In this document: positions 1-11,224 of the stretch, piece by piece
Layout of the letters: every line of letters begins with the position of its first letter
How positions within the stretch are numbered: the stretch's first letter is position 1
NCBI GenBank assembly: GCA_043228905.1
Contig: JBHGNT010000002.1
Location: forward strand, 10,850,001-10,914,000
DNA from: Azolla caroliniana
Taxonomy: Eukaryota > Polypodiophyta
DNA: 64,000 bases
Reading direction: 5' to 3'
The notes under the pieces: model-generated
Told to the model about the DNA's origin: nothing
Database searches by the model: none
Seen by the model: only the letters and a program-made list of their open reading frames with translations
Made by a program: the position numbers and the translations under genes

Positions 1-906
1 GCCGATCACTGCGTGTTTGTGAAGAAGTTTGAAGGAGGGGACTTCTTGATACTCCTCCTGTACGTGGATGACATGTTGATCGTCGGACGAGACCAAGTAA
101 AAATACGGATGCTGAAGAAGGCTCTCAACCGGACCTTCTCAATGAAAGACTTGGGTCCGGCAAGACAAATGCTGGGGATGCACATCATCCGTAACCGGAA
201 AACGAAGCAATTATGGCTGTCACAAGAGAAGTACGTGACAAAGGTGCTTCACCGGTTCAACATGTCAGATGCAAAACCGGTCGGATCGACACTTCCGGCA
301 AACTGCAGGCTATCCGGCAAGCAAAGCCCGAAGATGAAAGCAGAGAAGGCGGATATGCTGAAGATTCCATATGCCTCTGCCGTCGGGAGCTTGATGTACG
401 CTATGGTGTGTACCCGACCAGATATAGGATACGCAGTCGGAGTGGTGAGCCGGTTCATGAGTAATCCCGGCAAGGAGCACTGGAACGCAGTCAAATGGAT
501 ACTCCGGTACTTGAAGGGCACTTCAAATATGTGTCTCCGATTCGGCTCTGGAAAACCTCAACTGGACGGTTTCACCGATTCGGACATGTCGGCTGATGTG
601 GATACCAGCCGGTCTACATCCGGGTATGTAATGACATATGCAGGGGGAGCTGTTTCATGGCAGTCAAGGTTGCAGAAGACGGTTGCATTGTCAACCACGG
701 AGGCGGAGTACATGGCAGCTGTGGAAGCCGGCAAGGAAATCTTATGGATGAAGGACTTCATCGGTGAGCTCGGTATACGGCAAGAGGAATACCGACTTTT
801 TTGCGACAGTCAAAGTGCCATCCACCTTGCTAAGAATGCGGTCTACCATTCCCGGACGAAGCATATCCAGCGGAGGTATCACTGGATCCGGGAAAGAGTA
901 GATGAC
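1..906 (+). CDS. Copia element A: pol, 3' half (RT to RNase H), interrupted
   Basis: The frame is open from base 1 to 906. It covers the C-terminal part of a Ty1/copia reverse transcriptase, with the catalytic YVDD near bases 61-72, and then RNase H with TDSDMSAD, ALSTTEAEY and CDSQSAIHLAKN. The 5' LTR, gag, protease and integrase lie left of the window. The frame is cut after codon 904-906 by insertion of element B and resumes at 6428 once one copy of the 5-bp duplication is removed. No stop or frameshift is seen in the visible part, so A was probably coding-competent here when B landed. B is a close relative of A. The residues read past 906 come from B's LTR and do not belong to this protein. 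Confidence 0.92.
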
Positions 907-1185
907 TGTTATGAATCCACGCTCCGATTCACCTTCACCGTTCGGCCACAACCGAGAAATCACGAATCAATGCAGCAGAAAATAGGAAACACAGAGAAAG
1001 ACACGATAACACAGGGATTAACGTGGAAAACCCTATACGGGAAAAAAACCACGGGAGTCCTCAAACTCCAACTATCACTATAAACAGAGATGTACAATGG
1101 TGAAGCTACAAGGCAACAACCTTGAGCTCACTGTCTTCGCCACAGGCGGCGGTAATACACAGAGGCAACGACCTCTTCGTCTTCC

Positions 1186-1219
<34 letters not shown>

Positions 1220-1608
1220 CTGCTCTCTTCACTCTCTCAAAGTGAAAACAGAAAAATGAGCAACAACAGTAAAACTGTTTGCCCTAAGTCATATTTATAC
1301 ACATATGACTTTGGGGCTATTTACAACTATAGCCTCAAGGGCCCTTGGCAAACATATTCACAGATATGTCCCCGCATCCGGATCTCTCTCCGGGTACCTT
1401 CGTCATCCGGCTCCGTAGCCGGGGTCTTCATCATCCGGATCCAAAACCGGGTCTTCGTCATCCGGCTCCGTAGCCGGGGTCTTCATCATCCGGATCCGAA
1501 ACCGGGTCTTCGTCATCCGGTTCCAATACCGGGTACTCCTCATTCGGGTCTTCATTCCCGATTCCCGGACATCTGATCATCCCATCCGGAGGGACCGTAA
1601 TCCCAACA
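907..1608 (-). repeat. 3' LTR of element B
   Basis: It is 702 bp and, in element sense, runs TGTTGGGA...CATAACA. It matches 5723-6422 almost base for base. Seen differences are 14 versus 13 CT units in the microsatellite near 1189-1216, and C versus T in the CTCTCTC(C/T)GGG run near 1391. It contains tandem units of about 55 bp starting at 1401, 1456 and 1511 (the last partial), rich in ATCCGG. A TATA-containing inverted repeat is at 1286-1311. Confidence 0.96.
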
Positions 1609-1618
1609 AACTCCCCCT
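1609..1618 (-). other. Polypurine tract of element B
   Basis: In element sense it reads GAAGGGGGAGTT-like directly before the 3' LTR and right after the pol stop codon. It is the plus-strand primer site. The same tract recurs beside the 3' LTRs of A, D, E, G and H. Confidence 0.88.
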
Positions 1619-4600
1619 TCACTTCGGCATGGGATGTCTTTCCAGTCCGATCCTCTTCCGGCATGCTTCCAGCTTGTCGGGTGTAAGTACCTTGGTCAGC
1701 ATATCCGACCCGTTCTCGTCCGTGTGGATCTTTGTCAGCACGAACTCCTTGTCTTCTATCCTTTCCCGGATCCAGTGGTATCTACGCTGGATGTGCTTCG
1801 TCCGGGAGTGATAGGCCGCATTCTTCGCAAGGTGGATGGCACTCTGACTGTCGCAGTAGAGTCGGTACTCCTCCTGCCGGATACCGAGCTCTCTAATGAA
1901 GTCCTTCATCCATATTATTTCTTTGCCGGCTTCAACGGCCGCCATGTACTCCGCCTCCGTGGTTGACAGTGCAACCGTCTTCTGCAGCCTCGACTGCCAT
2001 GAAACAGCTCCCCCTGCATACGTCATCACATACCCTGATGTGGACCGGCTGGTATCTGCATCAGCCGACATATCCGAATCGGTAAATCCATCGAGTTCGG
2101 GCTTACCGGAGCCGAATCGGAGGCACATGTTTGCCGTGCCCTTCAGGTATCGGAGTATCCATTTGACCGCGTTCCAATGCTCTTTGCCGGGATTGCTCAT
2201 GTACCGGCTCACCACTCCGACTGCATATCCTATGTCCGGTCGGGTACACACCATCGCGTACATCAAGCTCCCGACGGCAGAGGCATATGGTACTTTCATC
2301 ATGTCCTCCTTCTCAGCCTTTGTCTTGGGGCTTTGCTTGCTGGACAGCTTGCAGTTTGCCGGGAGTGTCGATCCGACCGGTCTTGCTTCCGACATGTTGA
2401 ACCGTTGAAACACCTTTGTCACGTACTTCTCCTGTGACAGCCACAACTGCTTCTTCTTCCGGTCCCGGATGATGTGCATCCCTAGTATTTGCCTCGCCGG
2501 ACCCAGGTCCTTCATTGAGAAGGTTCGGTGAAGAGCCTTCTTCAGCATCCGTATCTTGACCTGGTCCCGTCCGACGATCAACATGTCGTCCACGTACAGG
2601 AGGAGTATTAGAAAGTCTCCTCCTTCGAACTTCTTCACAAACACGCAGTGGTCGGACTGCGTTTTGAGGTACCCTTCGTCGGTCATGAAGGAGTCGAACT
2701 TCCGGTACCATTGCCGGGGAGCCTGTTTCAGTCCGTAAAGGCTCTTCTTCAACCGGCATACCAGGTGCTCCTTCCCTTTCTTCTCGAATCCTTCCGGTTG
2801 CTGCATGTAGATCTCTTCATCGAGGTCACCGTGAAGGAATGCCGTCTTCACGTCCATCTGTTCTAATTCGAGGTCCATGCTTGCCGCTATGCTCAGCACC
2901 GTCCGGATGGAGGTCATCTTCACTACCGGGGCAAATATCTCGTCGAAGTCGACGCCCTTCTTCTGTTGAAACCCCTTCACCACGATCCTGGCTTTGTATC
3001 TCGGGGGGTTTCCGGCATCTCCCGGTTTCAGCTTGAACACCCACTTGTTTCGAAGTGCCCGCTTTCCTTTCGGCAACTCCACAAGTTCATATGTGTGGTT
3101 CTCATGCAGGGAATCCATCTCGTCCTGCATGGCACTCAACCACCTGCGGCTCTGGGTGTCGTGCTTTGCTTCTTCAAAGCTCTCCGGCTCCCCCTCGTCG
3201 GTTAGCAGCACGTGCTCTTGTTCCGGAAATCTCCGGGGGGCCCTTCTCTCTCTTAGAGGGTATCTCCGTTCCGGAGCTTCGGTAACCGGTTCTTCCGATT
3301 CTTCTTCATCCGAATCCATTTCGGGATCGGGGCCGGTTCCGGTATCATTTTCATCTTCTTCGGCCGGTTCTGTTTCTTCACCGTCTTCGGCCGGATCCTC
3401 GAGTGCTAACCGGTCCCTTGCCGGTCGGGACTGCTCCTCGTAGAGTTGATTCTCACCGGTCGACTTGGAGCTCTTCATCTTCTTCTCCGACTCCCAGTCG
3501 GCGAGTGTCTTGTCCTCCATGAAGATGATATCACGACTCCTGAATATCTTCTTGTCGACCGGGTCCCATACTCGGTAGCCGAACTCGTCGTCGCCGTAAC
3601 CGAGGAATATGCATGGACGGGTCTTTGGATCTAGCTTTCCTCTCCGGTCCTTTGCCACATGCACATATGCGAGACACCCGAACACCTTCAGATGCCGGTA
3701 GGATACTTCCCTACCGGTCCACACTCTCTGCGGCGTGTCTCCGTCCAAAGGTACTGAGGGTGATCTATTTATCACATATGTCGCCGTCGACATTGCCTCA
3801 GCCCAAAATCCCTTGGGTAATTTCGCATGCGCCAGCATACTCCGGACCCTCTCCATTATGGTCCGGTTCATCCTCTCGGCCAGCCCGTTCAGTTCCGGCG
3901 TCTTCGGCACAGTAAACTCGAGTCGGATTCCCTTCGAGCGACAGTACTCCTAGAACTGCCCCCGGTATTCCCCTCCGTTATCCGCTCGTATCGCTTTCAG
4001 CTTCTTGCCGGATTCTCTTTCCACTCTCGCGTGGAGTTCTTTGAAGACGGACAGCACTCGGTCCTTTGTCTTCAACGGTGCCGTCCACAGCTTCCGACTG
4101 TAATCATCGATGAATGTTACGAAGTACTGGGCTCCGCCATGTGACTTGGTTTCTACCTGACACACATCAGTGTGCACCAACTCCAATGGTGCGCTACGTC
4201 TCGTCGGTGGCCTTGAGTGGAAGGAGGTTCGGTTCTGCTTACCGGCCAGGCAATCGGCGCACTTCTCCAGGTGCACATGCCTCACTGGAATGAGGTTGTC
4301 TTCTGCAAGCCTCTTCATCCCCTTCTCACTCATGTGACACAGTCTCTTGTGCCACAACTCACCGGCAGTATCGGCTGCCACGTTCAGCTCCTCCGGACAT
4401 AGCCGGGAATTCATCAGGTACAGGGTGTTGATCTTCCGGGCCCGAGCCACTATCAGGCTCCCCTTGCTGAACTTCATTACACCGTTCCGGATGCTACCTG
4501 TGTAGCCTTCATCATCTAGCCTCCCGGCCGAAATCAGGTTCAATCGAACCTCCGGAACGTGTCGAACATCCTTCAGCAGCATCTTGCATCCGGTTGATGT

Positions 4601-5692
4601 CATCAGCCACACGTCTCCGATGCCGGCAATCCGGCACGTACCTTCATTTCCCATCCGAACACAGCCATGCTCACCGGCTGTGTAGGATGAGAAGTATCTT
4701 CTCTCCGGGGTCAGGTGGAACGATGCTCCGGAATCGACCACCCAGGTCGTCTCATCGCCGGCAACGTTTAGCTCACCTTCTTCGGTGATGAGCATGATTT
4801 CTTCCTCACTTGCCGCGAGTGCTGTTGTTCCTTTCCGATCCTGCCCTCGCCGATCCGAACCTCTCCGGTCTGTGGCTCCCCGGTATGCACCGTTTCTCTC
4901 CGGTGACTTCTTCGAATCGGTGTCGTCGGCTCCGTTGTCTTTTCGGTAATGCCGACAATTCTTTCGGAAGTGCCCCGGCTTCCCACAGTGGAAGCATGTA
5001 GGCCTTCCTCTTGACTGCGACCGGGTCCCCGACTTCTCCCGTCTTTGCGGACTCCGGTTCCATTGTCTTCCCCGATCCGATTCGGTAAGCAGCGCCTTCG
5101 TGTCGGAGGCCGGTTCTTTATCTTTCCGACGCGCTTCTTCGTTCAAAATACTTGTCTTTACCGTTTGTAAGGACAAGTTATCTTCGGTGCACGAGGTGCT
5201 GAGAGTCACCACCAAGTTCTCCCAGCTTTCCGGCAATGTACACATCAGGATGATGGCTTGCATTGCATCCTCCAACGGGAACTTAATCGCCGCAAGCTGG
5301 TTCACGAATCCCATGAACGTGCTTACGTGTTCCACCATACTCTCGCCGTCCCGGTACTTGAGATTCACTATCTTCCTCATCAGGGAGGTCCGGTTCAACG
5401 CATTCTTCCTCTCATAGAGGCCCGACAGCTTCTTCCACATCTCGTATGCGTTGGTGTCGTTCGCCACATGTTGTAGAACGCTCACGTCGACGTATTGCCG
5501 AATGGTTGCAACGGCTTTCCGGTTCAGAAGCCTCCATTCCGTCTCAAGTACCCCCTTCGGTATTTCCGACCTGTCAATCGGTTCGTACAGGTCCCGAACA
5601 ATCAGAAGATCCTCCATCTTGATCTTCCAGTCGGCGTAGTTCTGCGCATTCAGCACCATCATCCCCGGCTGCCCGCTGCTGCCGCCTTCCAT
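1619..5692 (-). pseudogene. Element B gag-pol polyprotein, one nonsense codon
   Basis: This is a single 1,358-codon frame. The start at 5692 is the first ATG after the primer site; an in-frame ATG further upstream lies inside the LTR. Gag has a perfect CCHC knuckle at residues 233-246. Protease has DSGAS at 320. The integrase zinc domain spans about 446-482 (H, H, C, C), with catalytic D509, D571 and E606. A linker rich in Asp and Glu follows. RT has YVDD near 1033-1036, and RNase H follows to the stop at 1619-1621. A TAG codon at 3950-3952 (codon 581) falls between the second Asp and the Glu of integrase. Reading on past it keeps the same frame to the end, so this is a point nonsense and not a frameshift. 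Everything else looks intact. Confidence 0.95.
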
Positions 5693-5708
5693 TTTCTGCA
5701 CTGCCGTC

Positions 5709-5720
5709 GCTCTGATACCA
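5709..5720 (-). other. Primer binding site of element B (initiator Met tRNA type)
   Basis: On the element strand it reads TGGTATCAGAGC, the plant initiator-Met tRNA complement used by most copia elements. It lies two bases inside the 5' LTR. Confidence 0.93.
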
Positions 5721-5722
5721 CT

Positions 5723-6422
5723 TGTTATGAATCCACGCTCCGATTCACCTTCACCGTTCGGCCACAACCGAGAAATCACGAATCAATGCAGCAGAAAATA
5801 GGAAACACAGAGAAAGACACGATAACACAGGGATTAACGTGGAAAACCCTATACGGGAAAAAAACCACGGGAGTCCTCAAACTCCAACTATCACTATAAA
5901 CAGAGATGTACAATGGTGAAGCTACAAGGCAACAACCTTGAGCTCACTGTCTTCGCCACAGGCGGCGGTAATACACAGAGGCAACGACCTCTTCGTCTTC
6001 CTCACTCTCTCTCTCTCTCTCTCTCTCTCTCGGCTGCTCTCTTCACTCTCTCAAAGTGAAAACAGAAAAATGAGCAACAACAGTAAAACTGTTTGCCCTA
6101 AGTCATATTTATACACATATGACTTTGGGGCTATTTACAACTATAGCCTCAAGGGCCCTTGGCAAACATATTCACAGATATGTCCCCGCATCCGGATCTC
6201 TCTCTGGGTACCTTCGTCATCCGGCTCCGTAGCCGGGGTCTTCATCATCCGGATCCAAAACCGGGTCTTCGTCATCCGGCTCCGTAGCCGGGGTCTTCAT
6301 CATCCGGATCCGAAACCGGGTCTTCGTCATCCGGTTCCAATACCGGGTACTCCTCATTCGGGTCTTCATTCCCGATTCCCGGACATCTGATCATCCCATC
6401 CGGAGGGACCGTAATCCCAACA
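5723..6422 (-). repeat. 5' LTR of element B
   Basis: It is 700 bp and nearly identical to 907-1608. It holds the promoter that drives gag-pol leftward. The terminal TG...CA and the flanking ATGAC at 6423 fix the boundary. Confidence 0.96.
6100..6125 (-). promoter_or_regulatory. TATA box inside a 9-bp inverted repeat (LTR B)
   Basis: AAGTCATAT (6100-6108) and ATATGACTT (6117-6125) are perfect inverted arms around a minus-strand TATAAATA. The same structure is at 1286-1311, and related versions occur in the LTRs of A, E, F, G and H. It is the likely core promoter; the role of the dyad is unknown. Confidence 0.65.
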
Positions 6423-6427
6423 ATGAC

Positions 6428-6559
6428 CAGGAGTTCGCACTGACGAAGATCCACATGGCCGAGAACGGGTCAAATATGCTGACCAAAGTGCTGACACCCG
6501 ACAAGCTCGATGCATGCCGGAAGCGGATCGGACTGGTAAAACACCCCATGCCGGAGTGA
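6428..6559 (+). CDS. Element A pol, C-terminal end after the B insertion
   Basis: These 44 codons finish A's RNase H tail, including NMLTKVLTPDKLDACRKR and a TGA stop at 6557-6559. The frame continues exactly from codon 904-906 if B and one ATGAC are removed. The end matches that of B's own pol. Confidence 0.9.
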   Translation, partial: QEFALTKIHMAENGSNMLTKVLTPDKLDACRKRIGLVKHPMPE

Positions 6560-6569
6560 AGGGGGAGTT
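6558..6569 (+). other. Polypurine tract of element A
   Basis: GAAGGGGGAGTT overlaps the pol stop and runs to the first base of the 3' LTR. Confidence 0.88.
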
Positions 6570-7327
6570 TGTTGGGAGACAGGTCCCTCCGGATGGGAAG
6601 GGAGAAGAACAATGCCGACGAACAAACTCGGGCTCGGCCGATAGGCCTCGGCCGAACCGGATGAGGAGTACCCGGCTACGGAGAGCCGGATGATACAGAC
6701 CCGGTATGAACCGGATGAGGAGTACTTGGCTATGGAGAGCCGGATGGTACTGACCCGGTGTGAACCGGATGAGGAGTACCCGGCTACGGAGAGCCGGATG
6801 ATACAGACCCGGTATGAACCGGATGAGGAGTACCCGGCTACGGAGAGCCGGATGGTGCAGGCCGGTATGAACCGGAGGAAGAGACATATTCGTAAATATG
6901 TTTCTGAGAAGTAAATAGCTGAAAAATCATATTAGTATAAATATGACTTAGGGCAAACTTTTAGAAGTTGTTGTAGTTGTTGTCATTTTTCTTGTTGGTG
7001 CAAGAAAAAGGAGAGTGTGTGTAACTGTACAGAGAGGGAGAGAGAGAGACGAGGTCGTTGCCTCTGTTGTAATCGCCGCCTGTGGCGAAGATCGTGAGTT
7101 CGAGGTCGTTGCCTCAGTGTACTCACTATTTTGTACATTCATACATAGTGACAGTTTGCAGCCCATGGGCTGCCGTGGTTTTTCTCCTAGTTTGGGGTTT
7201 TCCACGTAAACCTCCTGTGTACCATTTCTCTTCTCTGTGTCGTGTTTTATTTCCCGTTTTCTGTGTATGAAAAGAAGCTCGGTTGTGGCCGAGCGTTGCG
7301 CATAAGGAAGGTTGGGTTCCCGTTACA
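6570..7327 (+). repeat. 3' LTR of element A
   Basis: It is 758 bp and runs TGTTGGGA...CGTTACA. A TATAAATA box is at 6936-6943, followed by CTTAGGGC as in its relatives. The 5' LTR lies outside the window. The next bases (TTTGA) would be the right copy of A's target duplication in element C. The LTR is related to that of B but differs in its repeat block and 3' end. Confidence 0.88.
6657..6871 (+). repeat. 54-bp tandem repeat, four copies, inside LTR A
   Basis: Units start at 6657, 6711, 6765 and 6819 (the last one base shorter). Each begins CCGGATGAGGAGTAC and carries CGGAGAGCCGGATG. They lie in the U3 region upstream of the TATA box. Related units occur in LTR B. Confidence 0.93.
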
Positions 7328-9478
7328 TTTGACACTCCGAAAAGCCTGCTTCAATGTTAGCCAATGAATGGAGATCAATGGACGAAATCGCATGCTCCAC
7401 CATTCGAATGCATCTAGCCGAAAACGTTTACTTTAGCATGGCAAAAGAGACAACAACGTTCTCACTATGGGAGAAATTACAAGTCGTGTACGAGAAAAAG
7501 TCCTGATCTTCAAAATTGATTTTGATTAAACAATTGTTCAACATGAAGATGAGAGAGACCGATTCAGCTACCTCCCACATCAACACCTTCAGCCGGGTGT
7601 TGTCAGAACTCTCCTCACAAGGGATCAACTTGTGAAAGCCCTTGCCCTCCTATCGAGCTTGCCGGTGAGTTGGGAGGTGTTCTGCATGGCATACGCTAAT
7701 AGCTGACCGATCCTAAATCTGGATGAGACGATCGGCCAAGTCCTCACCGAGGACATTTGGCGAAAATCGATGGGACTTACCATCGATGAATTGGCAAAAG
7801 CCCATCACTTGACCGAGTCATTTGACCGAAAGAGTCGAATGAGAGAACAAGGCGACATAACCAATCGGAATACCAACCGATCAAAAACGAGGGGAGACCG
7901 ACAACGGTCGAAGTCGAGAACGGGCCAATCAGACGAATTCTGCACACATTGCAGAAAAGTTGGCCAGAATGTTTCGGACTATTGGTCAATGAAGAGGAAA
8001 GAGAGTGGTTGGCGATCCGAGCGGAATCGAGGACGACTGACTCGAACCACTCTCCAGTTAGCAACCAAATCAACGTTGCCGACTCCCGATCAGGAGAAGT
8101 TCTCTCCTTAGAGGACTCAATGGTCAAAGAAGTCCTATACTGTGCACAAGATGCACACACGTGGTTACTAGATTCCGGTGCCACATTCCATGTGACCCCC
8201 AACATCGAATGGTTTTCAAACTATTCAGCCGACGCGAGCAACATAGTCCGAATAGGAAACGGGCAGGAGTGCAGAATAGCAGGGACCGGTTCCCATCCAA
8301 TTGCCCAATGGCAACACAATAACCTTGCACCAAGTTCGGTATGTACCTGATCTGAAAAGGAATCTGGTCTCCATCGGCATGCTAACCGAAGACGGGTATC
8401 GAACGACTCTTAGTGAGTCAACATGGATGATTGGTCGAGGAAACCTTAAAATCGGGAGTGCGCACAAGTACAACAACCTGTATGCATTAATGGTGATCGA
8501 TCTAGAAGGGGCCCTGAACGTAGCCGAAAAGACCGACCCAAACTTATGGCATGGCCGACTCGGTCACAAGTCTCAAGCCAAACTTGATCAACTGATGGCG
8601 GTAGGTTACATCCCAAAACTCCAAGCGAAGACGGACTTCTGCGAGCATTGTCGATACGGGAAAGAAACTTGACGTCCGCACACTCTCCACTACAAGACGG
8701 TACGAAAGCCCCTAGAGCTCGTACACACAGATTTATGTGGGCCCATGCCAAAGAAATCACTTGGAGGCTCCTGGTACTTCATCACCTTTGTAGATGACTG
8801 TACATAGAAGGTCTAGGCCTACTTGATCAGGTCCAAAGACGAAGCGCTCGATGTCTTCATTCGGTGGACATCCGAACTGGAGAACTGGTCGGGACATAGA
8901 GTGAAGACACTCAAATCCAACAATGGAGGTGAATACACCTCCATAGCCTTCAAACAATACCTATCAAACAAAGGGATCCGACATCAAAAGACCGTTCCCT
9001 ACACATCCATGCAAAATGGAGTGGCAGAACGGATCAACGGAACGATCCAGGAGTGGGTGACGTCAATGCTCCAGCAAGCTGGACTGAAGCTGGAATTCTG
9101 GGTAGAAGCTTTGCAGACGGCAGTATACCTGATAAATTTGGCACCGTCAAGAGAAATGAGGCTCGAAGTGCCACAAGCACTATGGTCATGCAAACATCCG
9201 ACCTACGATAGGCTCAGTACATATATTCAAATGCGAAGACTACGTGTTCCTCCTCAGGGATAAAAGGACAAAATGGGCACCCCATGCAACGAAATGCATA
9301 TATCTCGGTTATGGAACCTATGGGGAATTTGGCTACAGGCTATGGGACCTTGAGAACCAGAAACTGATCCGGAGCAGTGACGTAGTCTTCAATGAAGACT
9401 CTATCTTCTCTCAACAGAACCAACAGAAAACAGTTGGTAAGAAGGTATCCTTCGAAGACGACAGAGTTGTCATCATCT
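7328..9478 (+). pseudogene. Copia element C: decayed gag-protease-integrase
   Basis: This is the remnant of a different copia family on the plus strand. A Gag core (DEIACSTIRMHLAENVYF, LWEKLQVVYEKK) is followed by a damaged knuckle near 7942-7990 in which CTHC is kept but the His/Cys spacing is lost. Protease has WLLDSGATFHVTP near 8160. The integrase zinc domain has LWHGRLGH near 8545 and CEHC near 8640. The core has LVHTDLCGP, then KSNNGGEY with the second catalytic Asp changed to Asn, then NGVAERING. Several frameshifts and stops occur (for example after 8670, near 8806 and near 9240). RT and RNase H are missing: the copy ends where the D LTR fragment begins. Confidence 0.85.
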
Positions 9479-9843
9479 TTTTACGTTTTCCCTAGAGGTA
9501 TTTATAATCATACATCATATGGGCTATTTACAAGTGTAGCCCGTACTACACATCACTACTACTATTATCTATAATAATAAGTAGCCATCAGCCGACTCTA
9601 GTGTTGACTGTCCAGTCAGTCCGACTAGTCAGCCTGGTCATCGACCATCCGGTCAACCTGACTAGTCGATTGTGTCTTCAACCTAGATCTCCTTCTTGTC
9701 GGCTCACCCAGTAAACTTTCTCGTAGTTGCCTCTTCAACCATCAACACTCGGTCCGAACAGTTGGCTTGTCCTTGTCTTCACCTGTTGGCACTTCTTGGC
9801 CCAAACAGTCGGCTCCTCCCACTGGAGGGACATATTCCCAACA
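9479..9843 (-). repeat. 3' LTR fragment of copia element D
   Basis: In element sense it starts TGTTGGGAATATGTCCC at 9843 and ends without a CA terminus near 9479, where it meets C. Its far part, which should hold about 200 bp more, is missing. A purine tract (9844-9853) lies on its right. The left boundary is approximate. Confidence 0.7.
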
Positions 9844-9853
9844 AACTCCCTCT

Positions 9854-10687
9854 TCACTCCAGTGGGTGGGAGTTGGTCAGTCTTGTCTTCTGTCGACAGA
9901 CTCTGAGTCTGTCCATTGATAGCTTCTTCGTGAGCATGTCAGATCCATTGTTGTCGGTATGGATCTTCACGAGGGAAAACTCTCCTTCATCTAACTTCTC
10001 TTGCAACAGTGATACCTCCTTTGTATATGCTTGGTCCGAGAGTGGTATGTAGCGTTCTTTGCAAGATGTATGGCACTCTGATTATCACAATGGAGCAATA
10101 ATTCTTCTTGCTTCATCCCGAGTTCACTAAGGAAACTCTTCATCCAAATCAGCTCCTTGCCGGCCTCTACCACTACCATATACTCTACTTCTGTGGTCAA
10201 CAAGGCCACAGACTTCTATAGTCGTGATTGCCACGACACTGCTCCCCTTGCATAGGTCATCACATACCCTGATTTGGATCAACTCGTGTTTGCATCCCCT
10301 GACATGTCTGACTCGGTAAACCCTTTGAGCATGGGATTTCCAATGCCATACCTTAGGCATACTGCCGAGGTGCCTTTTAAGTACCTGAGTATCCACTTCA
10401 CTGTTGCCCAATGTTCTCGTCCTGGATTACTTATATATCGGCTTACTATTCCCACAAAAAATGCTTTGTCTGGTCTCGTGCAAACCATAGTGTACATTAA
10501 ACTACCGATGGCTGAGGCATATGGTACTTTCTTTATCTCAGCCTTTTCTTTCTCCCCTCTGGGGAATTTCCTAGCATTTAACTTGCAGTTGGTCGGCAAC
10601 ATAGAGGCGACTGGCTTTGCTTCCGACATGTTGATCCACTCTAGGATCTTTGTCACATACTTCTGTTGTGACAACCACAACACTTTC
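9854..10687 (-). pseudogene. Element D pol fragment (RT end and RNase H)
   Basis: Reading leftward from 10687, it gives VLWLSQQKYVTKILEW, YASAIGSLMYTMVCTRPD, the RNase H motif TESDMSGDANTS, EVEYMVVVEAGKELIWMK and CDNQSAIHLAKN. A few frame breaks occur (near 10210-10280 and near 10015). The catalytic YVDD and everything upstream are absent because the copy stops at the end of LTR E. The sequence is clearly diverged from B. Confidence 0.85.
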
Positions 10688-11214
10688 TGTGAGGAATAGT
10701 GCTTGGCCACAATCGAGTCGCAATCAGTCAATGGAAAAAAAACAACAAAAAAATAGAAATAAGACGAAACAAGATGTTATTGTGGAAAACCCTAATCGAG
10801 AAAAACCACGGGAGCCCACAGATTCCAAGTATCACTATGAGAGGAAGGGTACAATGGGAGACTCAGAGGCAATGACCTCAAGCTCTATCTTCGCCTATCG
10901 GCGGTTACAACAGAAAAGCTTTCTTTATCTCTCTCTCTCTCTGCCTATTTGTACAACAATAATGATAATAACCTAATAACACTATTTTCCCTAGTTATAT
11001 TTATACTCATATAACTTATTGGCTATTTACAAATATGACCTCAACGGTCACGTTTGAACATATTTATCAATATGTTCCTATTTGTTGGTTCATACCGAAT
11101 CTAGCCGGATTCATTCCGGATCCATCCGATCCGATCCGATTCCTTCCTTCGTCCCATCTTCCGGCTCATCCAGTTTTCATCCGGATCCCATCCAAAGGGA
11201 TCTGTTTCCCTACA
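10688..11214 (-). repeat. 3' LTR of copia element E
   Basis: It is 527 bp. The right end is set by the purine tract (GAAGGGGCAGTT on the element strand, 11215-11224); the left end is TGTGAGGAATAG at the break in D. It contains the CTAGTTATATTTATAC promoter region typical of the group near 10994. Confidence 0.75.
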
Positions 11215-11224
11215 AACTGCCCCT

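Larger units (their letters stand above)
907..6422 (-). mobile_element. Copia LTR retrotransposon B, full length, nested in A
   Basis: This is a complete 5,516-bp Ty1/copia element on the minus strand. It has two LTRs of about 700 bp, a primer site next to the 5' LTR, a polypurine tract next to the 3' LTR, and one long gag-pol frame. The 5 bases ATGAC occur on both sides (902-906 and 6423-6427) as an exact target-site duplication. By eye the LTRs differ by one substitution and one CT unit, so the insertion is recent. One nonsense codon in integrase is the only coding lesion I found. Its Gag and RT resemble Tork-type copia; the lineage is an inference. Confidence 0.97.

Noticed and set aside
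907-1083. Continuation of A's pol frame past 906
   Set aside because: It reads into the antisense of LTR B; the true continuation is at 6428.
1097-1576. 159-residue plus-strand frame with a run of Ser-Leu
   Set aside because: It is a frame over the CT microsatellite and U3 repeats of LTR B; the same frame recurs in the other LTR.
1896-2408. Plus-strand frames over B, H, G and E pol
   Set aside because: They are shadows of the minus-strand RT/RNase H, which has all motifs.
6657-6871. Regular 54-bp repeats that could look like a CRISPR array
   Set aside because: Units are head-to-tail with no unique spacers, lie inside an LTR, and the genome is a plant.
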